Assembly (NCBI GenBank): GCA_001606155.1
Contig: LODT01000028.1
Location: 596,735-660,734 of the forward strand
Length of the DNA: 64,000 nt
Source of the DNA: Tieghemostelium lacteum
Lineage: Eukaryota; Evosea; Eumycetozoa; Dictyosteliales; Raperosteliaceae
Direction: 5' to 3'
In this document: piece by piece, positions 12,216 to 24,815 of the stretch
Numbering within the stretch: position 1 is the first letter of the stretch
How the letters are laid out: every line of letters starts with the position of its first letter
Made by a program: the position numbers and the translations under genes
Notes under the pieces: generated by a model
The model's database searches: none
What the model saw: only the letters and a program-made list of their open reading frames with translations
Told to the model about the DNA's origin: nothing

Positions 12216-15200
12216 ATGACAAGTAGTGGAAATCATCCTAATCCTTTTTCAACTTATCAGTTAAACCCATCACATCATCACTCAAAAGAGTTTTTGGATC
12301 AGTACAATTCAATGTTATCCAATGATTTTGGAGATCTTGATAACATTGAAATGTTATCTAGTAATATGAATTTACATTCTAGAAACTCTGATGATGAATA
12401 TAAAAAATTAAATCTTAGTAGAGAGTATATTAGCGATGATTACATGCATGGATTCAGTACTGTAAATAAACCTAGTAATTACAGTTATATTGGTGATTCA
12501 ACTGAACATAGTCAGATTGGTAATGATACTGTAATACATGGTCAGAGCCAATACCAGAAACAACCAGTATCCTATTTTGATAATTCACTATTGAAACAAA
12601 AAGAGTTTTTAGATTCAATTAGAAGTAATAATCATAATGCCTCACACATGTCACAGGATAACTTTATACAAAATACTCTTAAACGTGGTAACCCTTCCCC
12701 ACAATCTAAAACATTTCAACAACAGTCACAAGTAAACTATGACCATGATGAAACAAAGAATTTAGAGGAATTTGAAAAACCAAGTATGTCTCACATTATT
12801 TGGATTTATTTTTAGATCAATTACTCATCACCATTCTTTTTTATAAAACTAAGATATTGAAATGAATGATGACGAATTTTATGGTGGTAATAATGGTACT
12901 AATAATGTAGATAGTGTTGAAGTTGAAGAATATGACAACAGTTATCAATATCAGGAATATGAACCACAACAACAGCAACAACAATATTATCAACAACAAC
13001 AGTATCAACCACAAAAATCATATTATCAAACTCAGCCAACATACCAACAACCACAAAACCAACAACCACAAACGGAAGAATCACAATTAATGGATTCTAA
13101 TGGTTATATCAGAACACCAGGATCCTATTTCAGAAGTAAATCAGGTGCTATCGGTACAATGTCAGGTGGTAGTTCTGAAAGACCTAAATTCAATGATTCA
13201 ACAAAATCTGTTGATTTTAGTAATGAATCATTAACAATATCACCTAATAGTAAAATTTATCAGAGCTCAGATGATATAATAACAGAAATTCTTACCAATA
13301 GTTTAATCAAGAATAATATTAATTTAGGTGATGGTGGTTCTAGTACATCAGGATATAACAATGAATCAAGTTATTATAGGTCAACAACACCTAGTCAATC
13401 TGTAAATAACAGTACACAAATTCAACCACCAACTATACCCCCAACCTATAATTCACCCATCAACTTGACTCCGAATAAAGTAAATCTTTCCAAAAATAGT
13501 TATAAAAAATTAAGAAATATTCATTTTAGTCACCTTAATAGCTTTATGGAAAGAGATGATACCAATAACCAATCATCATATATATCTTCCGATTCCCATC
13601 TACAACAACAATCACAACAGTCACAACAACAATCTCAAACCTTTCCACAATCAACAAAAAAAGAAAAAATTGTTGAAAATGGAGCTGGTGGTCAACAAGT
13701 ATCATTCCAAGTTTCTGCACTTTCAAATGATTCTGGATTGGATAAATTTGGATCTATATCTAGAATTAACTCCATTTCACCTGGTCATGATATAAAATTG
13801 AAAGGTTCAACAGTCAAGCAACCTAATGGATTGACATCATCAACACACACCCAATTCCCTGTATTGATCGTAGACAAAATCATTGAATTTGATTGTGAAA
13901 AAGAATGGTCAATCTCAAAAACCATTATTGTCACTAATCCTCATTCAAAATCAATTACAATAACCAATTACTATTTCCATGGTTTGCATAAAGAATTTTT
14001 CAGATTGGTTCCACCTAAAGGTCAGGAAATACCTAACCAAATTGTTATTGTTGGAAACAGTCATGTTACATTTGAAATTGAATATTCACCAAAACTCTCC
14101 TCACTAGACACTGAACACCAAGCCAATTTGATTTTGTTTTGTGTGCCTACCATTAATATCGATCAGTATAAGAACCAAAAATCCACATTGGTTCAAATTA
14201 ACCAGATTAGTGCCACTCTAAATATCCCAATACAAGGTAGATCAACTCAATTTATTGAGAACTCTAGAGATGTTTTATACAGTTATAACCAATGGGATAT
14301 GGGTGAATTCACTGAAGATCAACAAAAAATGGTTAGTTCATTTATGGTACCAAAATCTAACAATTACCGTTACGATATACAAGGTGATGGTTTCTCTGTA
14401 AAAACTCTACCAAACTCTCAAGTTGAAATTGAATTTACACCTCCAGAGCAAATATACACTGGTCAAATCACACTTATCAACACCAAAAATGATCAAAAGA
14501 AATTAATTAAACTGTTGGCATCTTACAAGCAACCTCAAACCATTAGTAATCAACAACAGAATAATATAAATATTATAGATGAAATTGATAATCACAGTGA
14601 TATTGTAGATAATGATGATAATGATCACCCAATTGAATATACCACTAAAAGTCAAGTAAAACAAACTAATAATACAGTTCAACAACCAATACCTACAACA
14701 TCTCAACCAATATATATACATAGCAATGACCAACCAGGTCTTTTGGACAAATTCTCATTGACAATCTCAAATCATGTAATGTCAAATGGTCTAAAACTAA
14801 TCTATGAGGAAAAGAAACAAGTTGAACCAATTGAAACATTTGCACTCTATAACTACAGTAAAATTGAAACTGTTGATATTGAATGTGAATCAACACTTCC
14901 TACAAACTTTTTAATCAACCCATCTCGATTCCAATTGGCACCAGAACAAACTATAATAATACAAGTTAAATATGTACCAATTAGAAATTCAATTCAATCT
15001 CACAGAGCAGTCTTGTTGATCAGTTGTAACAAGTCCAATGAAAAGATTAAAATTGATTTGGTGGGTCTTACTGATTTCATTGGACATGATAATTCACCAC
15101 AAATTCCATTTTCACCACCTCGACCAACTTCCTCAGCTTATAGATCAAGATTATTTAATCAACAGCAACCAGAAGTTGTACTTTCGTCTAGTTCTTCTTC

Positions 15201-16899
15201 GACACCAAATTTTGGTTCACCACACATGGAATCCAATTTGAATAACTCCAGTGTAATATATATTAAAAATGACAAAGAAATACAGAATAGTAAGAATGGT
15301 CCATCGTTGTATTGTAATAAAAAGTTTATAAGTTTTGGTGGTGTTCGTCTGGGTGAAAGTAAATCACTGGTTATATCTCTAACCAGTACATTACAAAAAG
15401 CAGTACACTTGAAAGCCTCTTTTGAGGTTGCCAATAATCACTATTCACTCAATTATGGTCAAACTGTTATGATATTACCAAATTCCAAGAACCAAGTTGA
15501 AATTACCTATACTCCACTGTCCACTGAAACTCATAATAATGCTATTCAATTTACTTCACTGTACAATGAATTGACATTTTCCATACCACTACGTGGATAT
15601 GGAGGAAAGAGTAAAATGGAAATTGTATCACCAGTAAGATTGGACAATCAGAATAACCCAATACTTTATGTAAATAGATCTCATAATGATAGAAAATCAC
15701 TGTATTGTGTTTTCTCTATTAAAAACACTGGTCAAAGATCAGGATTTATCAGAGCCATATCCAGTTATCCAAACTCTGATACCCAAGTGTCTCCAGATTC
15801 TCTGGTATTGGGTGTTGGACAACAACATGATTTCCACTTTTCTGTCACTCCTAAAACTAATGAGCCATTCAATCCAACATCTTCTACTGTCTCTCATGGT
15901 AAAATTAAACTGTATTACGGTGATGAAATTGCGAGACAGAGAAAGATTAGATCTGCAAAATATCGTCAACAAATGGAAAATCAAGATGATGAGAATACAA
16001 ACTTACTCTTTGATACTGATTATCTATTCCAAGAGGATTTTGTAAATGAGGAGCCTTCGGATTTCATAGATGAAGAATATCAAGATTTGGAATACTACGA
16101 AGATGTTCAATTATTCTTTGAACAACTTTCAAGTATTAAAATTTCACCAATTCTTGGTAATCCTCCAGTTACCATTCAACCTATTCAACAACCAACATCT
16201 CTAGACGATTTCAGTACTACACCATTTAAACCAAATGAAAATCCTACATTTCAAGCTTCATCCTATATACCAAAATCAATTTTAAAAAAAACCAACTTTA
16301 ATCCATCCATCCAAACTCAGAATATAGTTGAAAGTTTGATAACACCAACAACCAATATTAATAGTGATATAAACAATCTAATGAAATCATTCGAAAAAAG
16401 TAATAGAGAAAACAGTAATTCACAAAAATTTTCCACCACCACAACAGGCAACAGTAAATATATGAATGGATCTCAATTGCAAAAAACAGAACAAGAATCT
16501 AACAAAAAACAGTCGATACAACAACCACAAGTAGTACATCACCATCACCATTTTAGTCATTTCCAAGATAAAGAGCCTCAAAGAAATAGTATTTTATTTA
16601 TAAAAGATAGACAATTATTGTTTTCCAAGACTGCTCTTGGACAATACTCTACTAGTAAAGTTAGTATATCCAATACCAGCTCTGTTCCATTAAAAGTTCA
16701 ATTATCATCAATAGAGCCTCCATTCCAACATAAACACTCACAATTAATTTTACAACCCAAATGTATTACTAAGGTACCAATTAGATTCCAACCAACCTCA
16801 CCTGGCACTTTTCAACAAACTCTAAAATTACAGTCCTTACCAAATCCTGGTGATCCAATTTTATTTTGTGAAACTAATTTAATAGGTGAAGCATTATAA
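12216..16899 (+). CDS. cep192: Cep192/SPD-2-like centrosomal protein with ASH-type repeats
   Basis: Two exons, 12216-12783 and 12854-16899, encode 1,537 aa; the 70-bp intron is phase 1. The N-terminal third is Asn/Gln/Ser-rich and disordered, with polyQ near 12967-13080. From about residue 390 there is a series of beta-sandwich repeats of the ASH/MSP kind, with the sequence pattern of Cep192: a TNPHSKSITITNYYF strand pair, several FxxxP.....V.F.P modules, KFISFGGVRLGESKSLVI, and a last module (ILFIKDRQLLFSKTALGQYS to IRFQPTSPGTFQQTL) at the C-terminus. In animals Cep192/SPD-2 scaffolds pericentriolar material and recruits Plk4 and Aurora A. In Dictyostelium a Cep192 homologue is a structural component of the acentriolar centrosome. 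Other ASH proteins (Hydin- or ASPM-like) are possible, but the length and lack of IQ or kinesin-like regions favour Cep192. Confidence 0.7.
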
Positions 16900-17079
16900 T
16901 TTAAAAAATAAACTATCACTACCTAAATAAATAATATAATATTAAAAAATTATATTTATTTTTAATTAAATCCAATTAATTAGTTTTTTTTGATTATTAA
17001 TAATGATTAAATTTTATTTTAAAAATAACAATTATTATATTATCAATATAAGGTTATATAAAAAGAGTAATATTTAAAT

Positions 17080-18829
17080 TTAACCCCATCTAAATTCAGT
17101 TTTTGGTTGACCTCTCTTTTTTTGACCACCATTTCCACCGTGAGAGTGTCCATGGAAACCACCTGGCATGCCACCCATTCCACCAAAATCAAATCCACCT
17201 GGCATACCACCCATACCACCGCCACCAAAATTGAAACCTGCAGGCATGCCGCCACCCATACCACCCATTCCACCCATTCCACCCATACCTCCCATGCCTC
17301 CATTAAAGAACATGTTAAAGATATTATTAACATCCATACCCTCACCATCAAATGGCATACCATTTTCATCTTGACCCAATTCGTAACGTTGTCTTTTCTT
17401 TGGATCCGACAGAACACCATAAGCCTCACCAATCTCCTTAAACATTTTTTCGGCATGAGCTTTTTCAGCTTCAGGTAACATACTGTTTTTATCAGGGTGA
17501 TATTGAAGTGCCAATTTTCTATAAGCCTTCTTAATTTCATCATCGGTAGCTTCTTTTGAGACACCCAAAGTCTTGTAATAATCTTTTCTCAGTGATTTCT
17601 TGAGTTCTTCTTTTGCCTCTTTTAGATTTGCACGATTATCACGATTGTCAGGGTCGAGTTGGTTAATCTTTTCGAGATCTCTCACTGCCTCTTCAAATCT
17701 CTCTTGTTTTCTGTAACATTGTGCTCTTCTTGAATAGGCTTTACTGTAGTTTGGATCAATTTCAATGGCTTTGGAACAGTCAGCAATTGCCTCTGTTATC
17801 TTGTTGAGGTTTGTGTATGCAGCAGCTCTATTACAGTATATTTGTGCATTAAATGTATCAAATTTTGGATCGATTGCCAAAACTTCAGTGAATATTTCTG
17901 ATGCTAATTGGTAGTTTTTACTGGTAAATGCCTCATTACCCTCTTTTTTCTTAGCCTCTAATGACTTTAATCTTTTCAATGCAATTCTACTCGCACTGTA
18001 ATCTGGATCATAGGTTAATGAGTTTACAAAATGTGTTTGAGCTGCTGATAAATTATTTTGGTAGTACAATGACAAACCCCTTATATATAGAAATTCTGGA
18101 TTAGTTGAATCCTCTTGCAACAATGAACTAAATATATATTATAAATAAAATAATTAGAATATACCTAGTCTATATAGTAATTTCAAATGTCTTTGAGATG
18201 TTTAAACACTTACGTTGCTAAATTTAAAACTTGTGAATATTGTTTAAGTTCTAATAGAACTTTTGCTTTTGTTACTATTAAAAAGGTACTATATTTTGAA
18301 ATGTACAAAAGGTTTTCAATTTTTGTTAATGTTGGCAATTCTCCACCATTTTTGATACTCTGTATACTGGTTAGTACTTCATTTAGATTTTTCTTTTCCT
18401 CTTGTAGTTCTTTGCTGGTTGGATCAATTGAAAAACCTTGATTTATAATGGACTCAGCCTCAGAGTATCTACCCAATTGTATGTATGCCTTTGCTATTCT
18501 TGAATAGCCTCTAATGAAATTCTTATCTAGTTCAATTGATTTTTGTGAATCTGAAATTGCATCTTGAAGTGAACCTTTAGTTCCAATTGCTAAATGTGCC
18601 TGTGCTCTATTTCCATAATATACTGGTGATGAATAATTTGATAATTCTATATTTTTAGAAATCCAATTAATATTAGTATAATTTTTTTATACGGCAATAA
18701 TTACAATAAAATCTTTTTAATTTGAAATCATTGAATTTACTTACCAATTGCCTCTGTGTAACATTTAATAGCCTCTGCAAATTGATTGGCTTTATAAAAT
18801 GAATTTCCTTTGTTTTTAAGTTCCTCCAT
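17080..18829 (-). CDS. dnajc7: TPR and J-domain co-chaperone (DNAJC7/TPR2-like)
   Basis: Minus-strand exons 18829-18745, 18646-18214 and 18127-17080 join to 521 aa. The first exon encodes [20 protein letters not shown], the start of a canonical TPR. Several TPRs follow ([61 protein letters not shown]). A J domain occupies about residues 355-425 ([20 protein letters not shown]...), with the HPD tripeptide needed to stimulate Hsp70 ATPase. After it comes a Gly/Met-rich GGMGG repeat region. The TPR-then-J order is that of DNAJC7, which recycles clients between Hsp90 and Hsp70 in the cytosol. DNAJC3/p58 is less likely because there is no signal peptide. The gene is convergent with the Cep192-like gene, with 180 bp between stops. 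Confidence 0.88.
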
Positions 18830-19068
18830 TATGTTATTCAATTTATTTAAAGGGAATAGTAATAAAAATAAAACTCAAGAGACTTAAAAAAAATTAAACT
18901 GGAAGGTAAAAAAAAAAAATTTTTAACATGCATTTTTGGTAGTTTTGCGTGAAATTTTGAGTAATTTTCATTTAGATTTACAGACAAGTACTTGAGTATT
19001 GTACTTGCAAATTTAAGATTTATTTTTATTTCATTAAGGTTTTGGTAATACAGAGGTTATTAAAGTTG

Positions 19069-20187
19069 TTAACTAAAGTATTGGGCAACAGCTTGCCACA
19101 TATCTTGGGTTTCAGATTGTGAAGTGGATAGGAAATCAATATTCCAAATACCAATACCTAATAACTCAAAGTATTGTGCAATGTCAACCTTGATAGAGAT
19201 TGATTGTGCATCATCAAACCAAATTTGATGTACCTGTTGGTCATTTGGATTAATATAGTTAAACCAAGGAGCATAGACTTGATTTGACCATTGTTGAGGT
19301 GTTTTTTGAATAGATTGATTTGCCATTAGATCAACGATTTGTGAATACCATAGTTGAGTTCCAGCAGCATCAGAACAATTTACACCTCTGTATTCGTCCC
19401 ATTTAATAGTACAAACAGTATTGTTCAAAGTCATACCCTCACCAATACAAGTGTAATCATAACCATACCATGGTAAAGCCATAACTAATTTACTAGGTGG
19501 GATACCGAGGTTAAGGAAAGATTCAGTACCTTGCCATGCTCTTTGTGCTGGTGTATTAGCATTAGCAGTGCAATGTTGAGTGAAAATCTGACTTTGGGTA
19601 TCATAATCCATAGCAATTATAAAATCAGAAGCCATTGCCAAACCCTGGTAATCATAACAACGTAAATCTATACAACCAGCAGCCCATGCAACATCAAATG
19701 TTACCTGATAATTTGGATTCACATTTTTAAATTCATAATTTGTCTTAGCAACAAACCCAGTCAAAAGAGCTGAGAGATCCTGTTGATCCTCTGCAATTAC
19801 ATCTTCAATATCAATATTAACACCATCTAAATGGTACTGTTGAACAGTTTGAATCTGAGTCTGAATCCATTCCTCTTGAGCAGTGTAATTCCATAACTGA
19901 TTAACTGGGAATGAAGCACCAATTACAATTCTAGTCTGTTTAGAATGTGCCAAACATAGTAAATCAGTTGACAAATCTTGAACTGGATAGAACAGTGCCA
20001 ATGTTGTTAAAATATTCCAATCATAGGATTCCCAAATAGATTGTTCATTTACCATTGAAAATCCAACAAATTCTGGTCTAACTCCAGCTGATACTGGATC
20101 ACACAATGAATCATCTGAACATGGACATTGTGCACTACATATTCCAATAGCTATTGAAATTAAAGCAACTAATATTAAATTTTTCAT
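19069..20187 (-). CDS. ctbs: Di-N-acetylchitobiase, lysosomal GH18 glycosidase
   Basis: A single exon of 372 aa starts with a signal peptide (MKNLILVALISIAIGICSAQ) followed by the chitobiase-type N-terminus CPCSDDSLC. The GH18 signature reads DGVNIDIE (residues 121-128), with Glu128 in the place of the catalytic acid. MDYD, ALPWYGYDYTC, CTIKWDEYRG and the C-terminal QIWFDDAQSIS and GIGIWN motifs match animal CTBS along the whole length, which is close to the family's 385 aa. CTBS removes the reducing-end GlcNAc from chitobiose cores of N-glycans during lysosomal glycoprotein breakdown. Its upstream intergenic space is 240 bp, shared with the 5' end of the DNAJC7-like gene in the same orientation. 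No alternative family fits as well. Confidence 0.92.
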   Translation of the reverse strand: MKNLILVALISIAIGICSAQCPCSDDSLCDPVSAGVRPEFVGFSMVNEQSIWESYDWNILTTLALFYPVQDLSTDLLCLAHSKQTRIVIGASFPVNQLWNYTAQEEWIQTQIQTVQQYHLDGVNIDIEDVIAEDQQDLSALLTGFVAKTNYEFKNVNPNYQVTFDVAWAAGCIDLRCYDYQGLAMASDFIIAMDYDTQSQIFTQHCTANANTPAQRAWQGTESFLNLGIPPSKLVMALPWYGYDYTCIGEGMTLNNTVCTIKWDEYRGVNCSDAAGTQLWYSQIVDLMANQSIQKTPQQWSNQVYAPWFNYINPNDQQVHQIWFDDAQSISIKVDIAQYFELLGIGIWNIDFLSTSQSETQDMWQAVAQYFS

Positions 20188-20372
20188 TGGTTGTTGTTTT
20201 ATAGAAAATTGTGTGTGTTTATCAAATTTAATTTAAAAAAAGTAGTATAACAATAAAAAAAGATCAAAATTAGAACCCACCCAATTTTTTTTACAATTTA
20301 CAAATTTCAATTTTAATTGGTTTAGTTCAAAAATTATAAAAATAGATTTTATATTGGGCAATTATAGTTTGT

Positions 20373-21065
20373 TTATTCTTCATCCTCATCATCCGAGAAA
20401 TCTGGTAAAATTAAACCTATTGTTGGTTTACTTATACTCGTAGTAGTTGTTGTAGTTGTAGGTGTATTTTTACTTGTATTATTATTATTATTATTACTAT
20501 TATTTACAGTTTTAGTATTATTATTATTATTATTATTGGTATTATTTGTTAAATGTTTTAAACCCATTTCAACAGATTCTAAAGTATTTTTTTGAACTTT
20601 ATCTAATTCAGATTGATATTTATCTTCATCAAAATCAACTTGTTTAGGTGGTTTATGTGCACTTAATGATTGTTGAAGTTTCTCTAAAGCTAATTTTCTA
20701 GCTTCTTCGTTTTCCTTCCATTCTTTAAGTCTTTTTTCATTATTTACATGTCGTAATCTTCTACCGTCTAGATCTCTACAAGCATCAAAGTTTGTAGTTT
20801 CTTTTTGTCCAACCTTTTTTGCATTTGAACGAAGAAGTGAACCAAAACCTCCTTTACCACCAACTACTTTTAATAACAATTCATAGACTATTGGAGTGTG
20901 TCTATTGATACATTTTAAATATTGATCATTACTATCTATATTTAACTCATTTTCCAATAATTTCTTTATATTATCAACACTACTATCATTAGTTTGTAAA
21001 TTTATAAACTTTTTTTCATTGTTGATTGGTAATTTAATTAATATCTCTTTCGCATTCGAATTCAT
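20373..21065 (-). CDS. sde2: Sde2-type splicing regulator with N-terminal ubiquitin-like processing domain
   Basis: A single exon encodes 230 aa. Residues 1-70 form a ubiquitin-like segment ending in VVGG, directly followed by KGGFGSLLRS. In Sde2 of fission yeast and human the precursor is cut after this GG by deubiquitinating proteases, and the Lys-initiated C-terminal fragment enters the spliceosome. In human cells Sde2 also works with PCNA at forks. The next segment (CRDLDGRRLRHVNNEKRLKEW) is the conserved Sde2 core. The C-terminal third is Asn/Thr homopolymer ending in an acidic DFSDDEDEE. The predicted cleavage is after Gly70. The GGKGGFGS motif is diagnostic. The remaining low-complexity tail is lineage-specific. 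Confidence 0.9.
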   Translation of the reverse strand: MNSNAKEILIKLPINNEKKFINLQTNDSSVDNIKKLLENELNIDSNDQYLKCINRHTPIVYELLLKVVGGKGGFGSLLRSNAKKVGQKETTNFDACRDLDGRRLRHVNNEKRLKEWKENEEARKLALEKLQQSLSAHKPPKQVDFDEDKYQSELDKVQKNTLESVEMGLKHLTNNTNNNNNNNTKTVNNSNNNNNNTSKNTPTTTTTTTSISKPTIGLILPDFSDDEDEE

Positions 21066-21193
21066 GAGAAATGAATAAAAATAAAAATAAAAAAAAATTA
21101 TTTAATAGTTTGATAAACTTGAGATTATTAAAAAAAATCAAATTTTGTTTATTAGTTCTTGTACACGGATTTAATTCTTTTAAAATTTAAAAT

Positions 21194-21809
21194 TTAAAAG
21201 GCATAGAATAAGACTGTTAGAGCAACAGACATGAGAGCACCAATACTTGTGAGAGTAGATGCAGAGTTGGTTGGAGCTGGGGTTGTAGCAACTGGTGTAG
21301 TAACTGGTGGAGCTGTTGTGGCAGCGATACAAGCAAATGCTGGTTGAGTAATTGTACCTGTGATATCAGATGGGTTGGCACCACCGGTGAAAAATACTTT
21401 AATGTCTTTTGGATTGGTAGTAGAAGTAGTAGAGAAAGCATCGGTAAATGTGAATTCATATGTTTTATCATTGGAACTTGCAACATCAGTTGGACCTGTA
21501 ACTGTTGGTGCAGTGACTGGGAAATTAGTACCAGCAATTGAAATACTAGTTGGTGTCAAGGCTGTGGTACTTGGAGTAACTCTGACTGTTAATTTAACTG
21601 GTGTACATTTACCTGAGGCATTAGCAGTAGCATTAGCAGCTGCATAGTTCATACTAACTAATGTTGGATCTTGTGCACGAACCACTAAAATAGAGATACA
21701 GATGTTTTTGATATTAGTTATCAATAATCATGTTTTTATAGATTGGAATTATTAGATTACACATACAACAAATTAGTAATGTGAGGGCTAAGATTGATTT
21801 AAAGAACAT
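21194..21809 (-). CDS. Small secreted, probably GPI-anchored surface protein of unknown function
   Basis: Two exons, 21809-21767 and 21684-21194, join to 177 aa. The first exon supplies the signal peptide: MFFKSILALTLLICLVRAQ spans the splice. The mature part is Thr/Ser/Ala/Pro-rich, has two cysteines (one in GKCTP, one in AFACIA) about 95 residues apart, and ends in a Pro/Thr linker and a hydrophobic tail (LMSVALTVLFYAF), the layout of a GPI-anchored cell-surface protein. I do not recognise the central domain; TVTGPTDVASSNDKTYEFTF looks like one Ig-like or bacterial-style beta domain. The start was chosen because the intron-free reading in this frame has no signal peptide and the splice restores one exactly. 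Confidence 0.72.
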
Positions 21810-22570
21810 TTTATTAGAAAATGGATGAGTAGATATGTGATAGGAGGAGGTAATTAATTAATTATAATATGCAAATACGTAAAGAATACCAAAGGTATTT
21901 ATTGAATGAAAAATGAAGATGAAAATGTCAAAATATTTATAGGCTCTGAATATTGTTATATTTAATTAAAATTAAATCATTTATTCAAAAAGGAAATTGT
22001 AACGTGGTTCTGTGGTATTTTTATCTCGTGATGGTATTTCAGTGGGAGATTAACCCATGAGAATAAAAAAATTAATTTTCATTGTTATTGTAAACCACCA
22101 CACTGCGGGGTAGAAGTTAAAATTAAATGTATACTTTTAAAATGTCAGCATTTTTTGACACTCCCCCAACACTAAAAAAAAAAAGAACAAATAAAAATAA
22201 TGTATAACATGATATTAGAGTAGTGTAGATTGGTAATTTTTATTTTGGTTTTAACCCCATAGAGAGATAAATTCTCAATATTTGAAGGTGTGATGAAAGA
22301 AGATATTGTGAATTTCAATTGGTATTAATCTCACTTTTTATCTTAATAAAATTTTCAATTTCCTTTTTAAATTTCTAATACCACCTTTGAAATCACCCCC
22401 AAAATTTTAATTTTAATATAATTGATTTAGTTATAGAATTTTAAGAAACATTCTCAATTATATAGATAAACAAATGAAAAAAATAAAGATTACAATGAAA
22501 TTTTAAAATTTAATGGTTATTTATTATTAGTTAATTAATTAATTTATAAAAAAAGGTTTGAGTTATTAAT
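21810..22570. other. 761-bp intergenic region upstream of the small secreted protein gene
   Basis: No credible ORF. The half nearest the secreted-protein gene is its promoter side; the other half is the 3' flank of the aldehyde dehydrogenase gene. A block at about 22010-22165 is clearly less AT-rich than its surroundings and contains GTGGTTCTGTGGT, ACCACCACACTGCGGGG and a short inverted repeat TGTCA/TGACA (22143-22160). The GT- and CACC-rich words resemble Dictyostelium G-box-type elements, but none matches well enough to call. Confidence 0.4.
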
Positions 22571-24815
22571 TTATTTTTTATCTTTGCTATCTTCTTCTAA
22601 ATCTTCATAATCTTCAGGATCAAAGTCATCTTCTAAATTTTCATTGTGAGTGAAATCAGAGTTGGATGTGTCTGATGGATCGGATTGAGGGGATTCATCT
22701 TCACCAAGTATATCTCTCATTCTATTGGAACGAGCTTCAGAGAGATCAACATCATTAGAATTGTCCAAATCGTTAGTATCCTCATCGTTGTCAGTCAACA
22801 ATTCATTTTCTTCAGTCATATCGTATTCTAGTGGGAAGCTATGATCTATTGGGTGTATATTGACATTGCTTGGTAATGCAGGTGATTTATGATCCATTTC
22901 ATTTTGTGGACTCTTTGCATAATCGTTCTGTTCAATACCTTTAGCCTGCATGATTTGGTCAACTGTTAGCATTTGTTGAGGGATGATACTGGACATTTGT
23001 TTGGCTCCAAAGTGACCTAATTTTGGTCCGATTAAATGTATGCCTTTGGGTTTAGTGAATGTTGTGATACCTTCAATTCCAAGAGTGGATCCAATACCAG
23101 AGTGACCTCTGCCGGTCCATGGAAGGTATGGAGATACCCTATCACAAGCATTCCAATAGACAGTACCGCTATTGCATTTCTGAATAATGAAATTTGCAGT
23201 TTCTTGACATTCACTATAAACAGATCCTGCCAAACCAAATGGAGTGTCATTCATCAAGGCAGCAGCTTCGTCACGACTTTTTACAGGTTGGACAGTTACA
23301 ACAGGACCGAATATCTCTTCCTTCTGAATAGGCATTCCATGATGGACATTGGACAAAATAGTTGGGGCAAAGAAGTAACCTGGAGCATTATCAACAACGT
23401 TACCACCCAACTCGAGAATAGCACCTCTTTTGAGAGCACCACCAATGAGTTTTTGTAAGTGCTCAATTTGTGGGATACCTCTGGTGAGTGGTCCAAAGTA
23501 GGTCTTTGGATTAGTTGGGTCGAAACTAAATCTAAAGCTTTTAACAGCCAATTTAAGCTCCTCAACAAATCTATCGTAAATCTCGTGGTCTACGTAGATT
23601 CTCTCTACGGAACAACAGGATTGACCGGTATTGTACATGGCACCATCTGCAAGGGATGCAACAGCTTTAGCCAAATCAGCAGACTTGTGGACGTAGGCAG
23701 CGCATTTTCCACCCAATTCCAATTGAGTCTTAACCATTCTTCCTGCCAATGTCTCTTGGATTGATTTTCCAGTTTTGAAACTTCCAGTAAAGAACACACC
23801 GTCTAGTGGCAATGCAAGTAGTGATTGTGCGATAATAGACTTACCGAGAACAATCTGAAAAGCTTGTTCTGGAACACCAGCTTCATAGAGAAGTGACATT
23901 ATATTCAAACCAGTCAAGGAAGAGAATTCTGAAGGTTTGTATAAAACACAGTTTCCAGTGAGCAATGCTGGTATAATCACATTGAGACCAATGAAAAATG
24001 GATAATTCCATGCAGAGATATTAGCAATGACACCCAATGGTTCATGTCTGAGTATCTCTTGGAATTGGTCAGTTGTTCTCACCACTTGATCAGCAGTGAC
24101 ACTCTCAAAATTGTGTAAAAAGAAATTGATTCTGTCAACACATGCCTTGATTTCATTCTTTGCCTGTACTATTGGTTTACCAGTCTCTTGTGTCTGATCA
24201 GATGCCAATTTCTCTAATCTCTCAACCAATAAATCTCTAAATCTTATAATCATTAATTTCTTCTCTTCTTTGTCCACTGATTTCCATGTCTCTTTAAATA
24301 GATAAGCTCTTTCAAATTTCTGTTGTAATGTAATCTTGGTATCAATTTTTAAATCTGTAATTGGTTTGGTATTTGATGGATCTATTGGTTGTAAAAATAA
24401 TTGATCTGCAAATACTCCCATTGGTGTTCTGTTTTATATATTCATATTCATATGTTATTTTTCAATTATTCTAAAGAGATTTTCATTTCATTATATATAT
24501 ATATTGAAGATCATATTTATATATAATTAAAGCAATACTTATTATGTTGCCTGTTTTGATGATTACTTACTTTGAAAAAGATGTTGATTGTATATTATTT
24601 CCTAATTTTGATGAGAAGTTTCTAATTTGATTATTAATATTGTGGATAGAGTTGTTATTTATATATGTGGTTGTTGATGTCATGGTCTTTTGCATATTAT
24701 TGTTAATTTGGAATTTAGTATTATTGGAGTTGGTAATTGTTGAAATTCCTCTTTGACATTTTATATTTTTTGATGCTAATGTCAATCTATTGATTGACTT
24801 GGTGACTTGATACAT
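22571..24815 (-). CDS. Aldehyde dehydrogenase with mitochondrial-type presequence and acidic C-terminal extension
   Basis: Two exons, 24815-24571 and 24428-22571, join in phase 2 to 700 aa. Residues 1-85 are Ser/Thr/Asn-rich, basic and nearly free of acidic residues, compatible with mitochondrial import. The ALDH domain (about 90-560) has the oxyanion Asn in NISAWNYPF, the general base in LELGGK and the nucleophile in NTGQSCCSVER, so it should be active on an aldehyde with NAD(P)+. The substrate cannot be told; the GQSCCSVER context resembles uncharacterised semialdehyde-type ALDHs. The last 130 residues are an Asp/Glu/Asn/Ser-rich tail ending EDLEEDSKDKK, which ordinary ALDHs (about 490-500 aa) lack. 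The 142-bp intron is longer than most here. The gene is divergent from NOT1. Confidence 0.88.
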
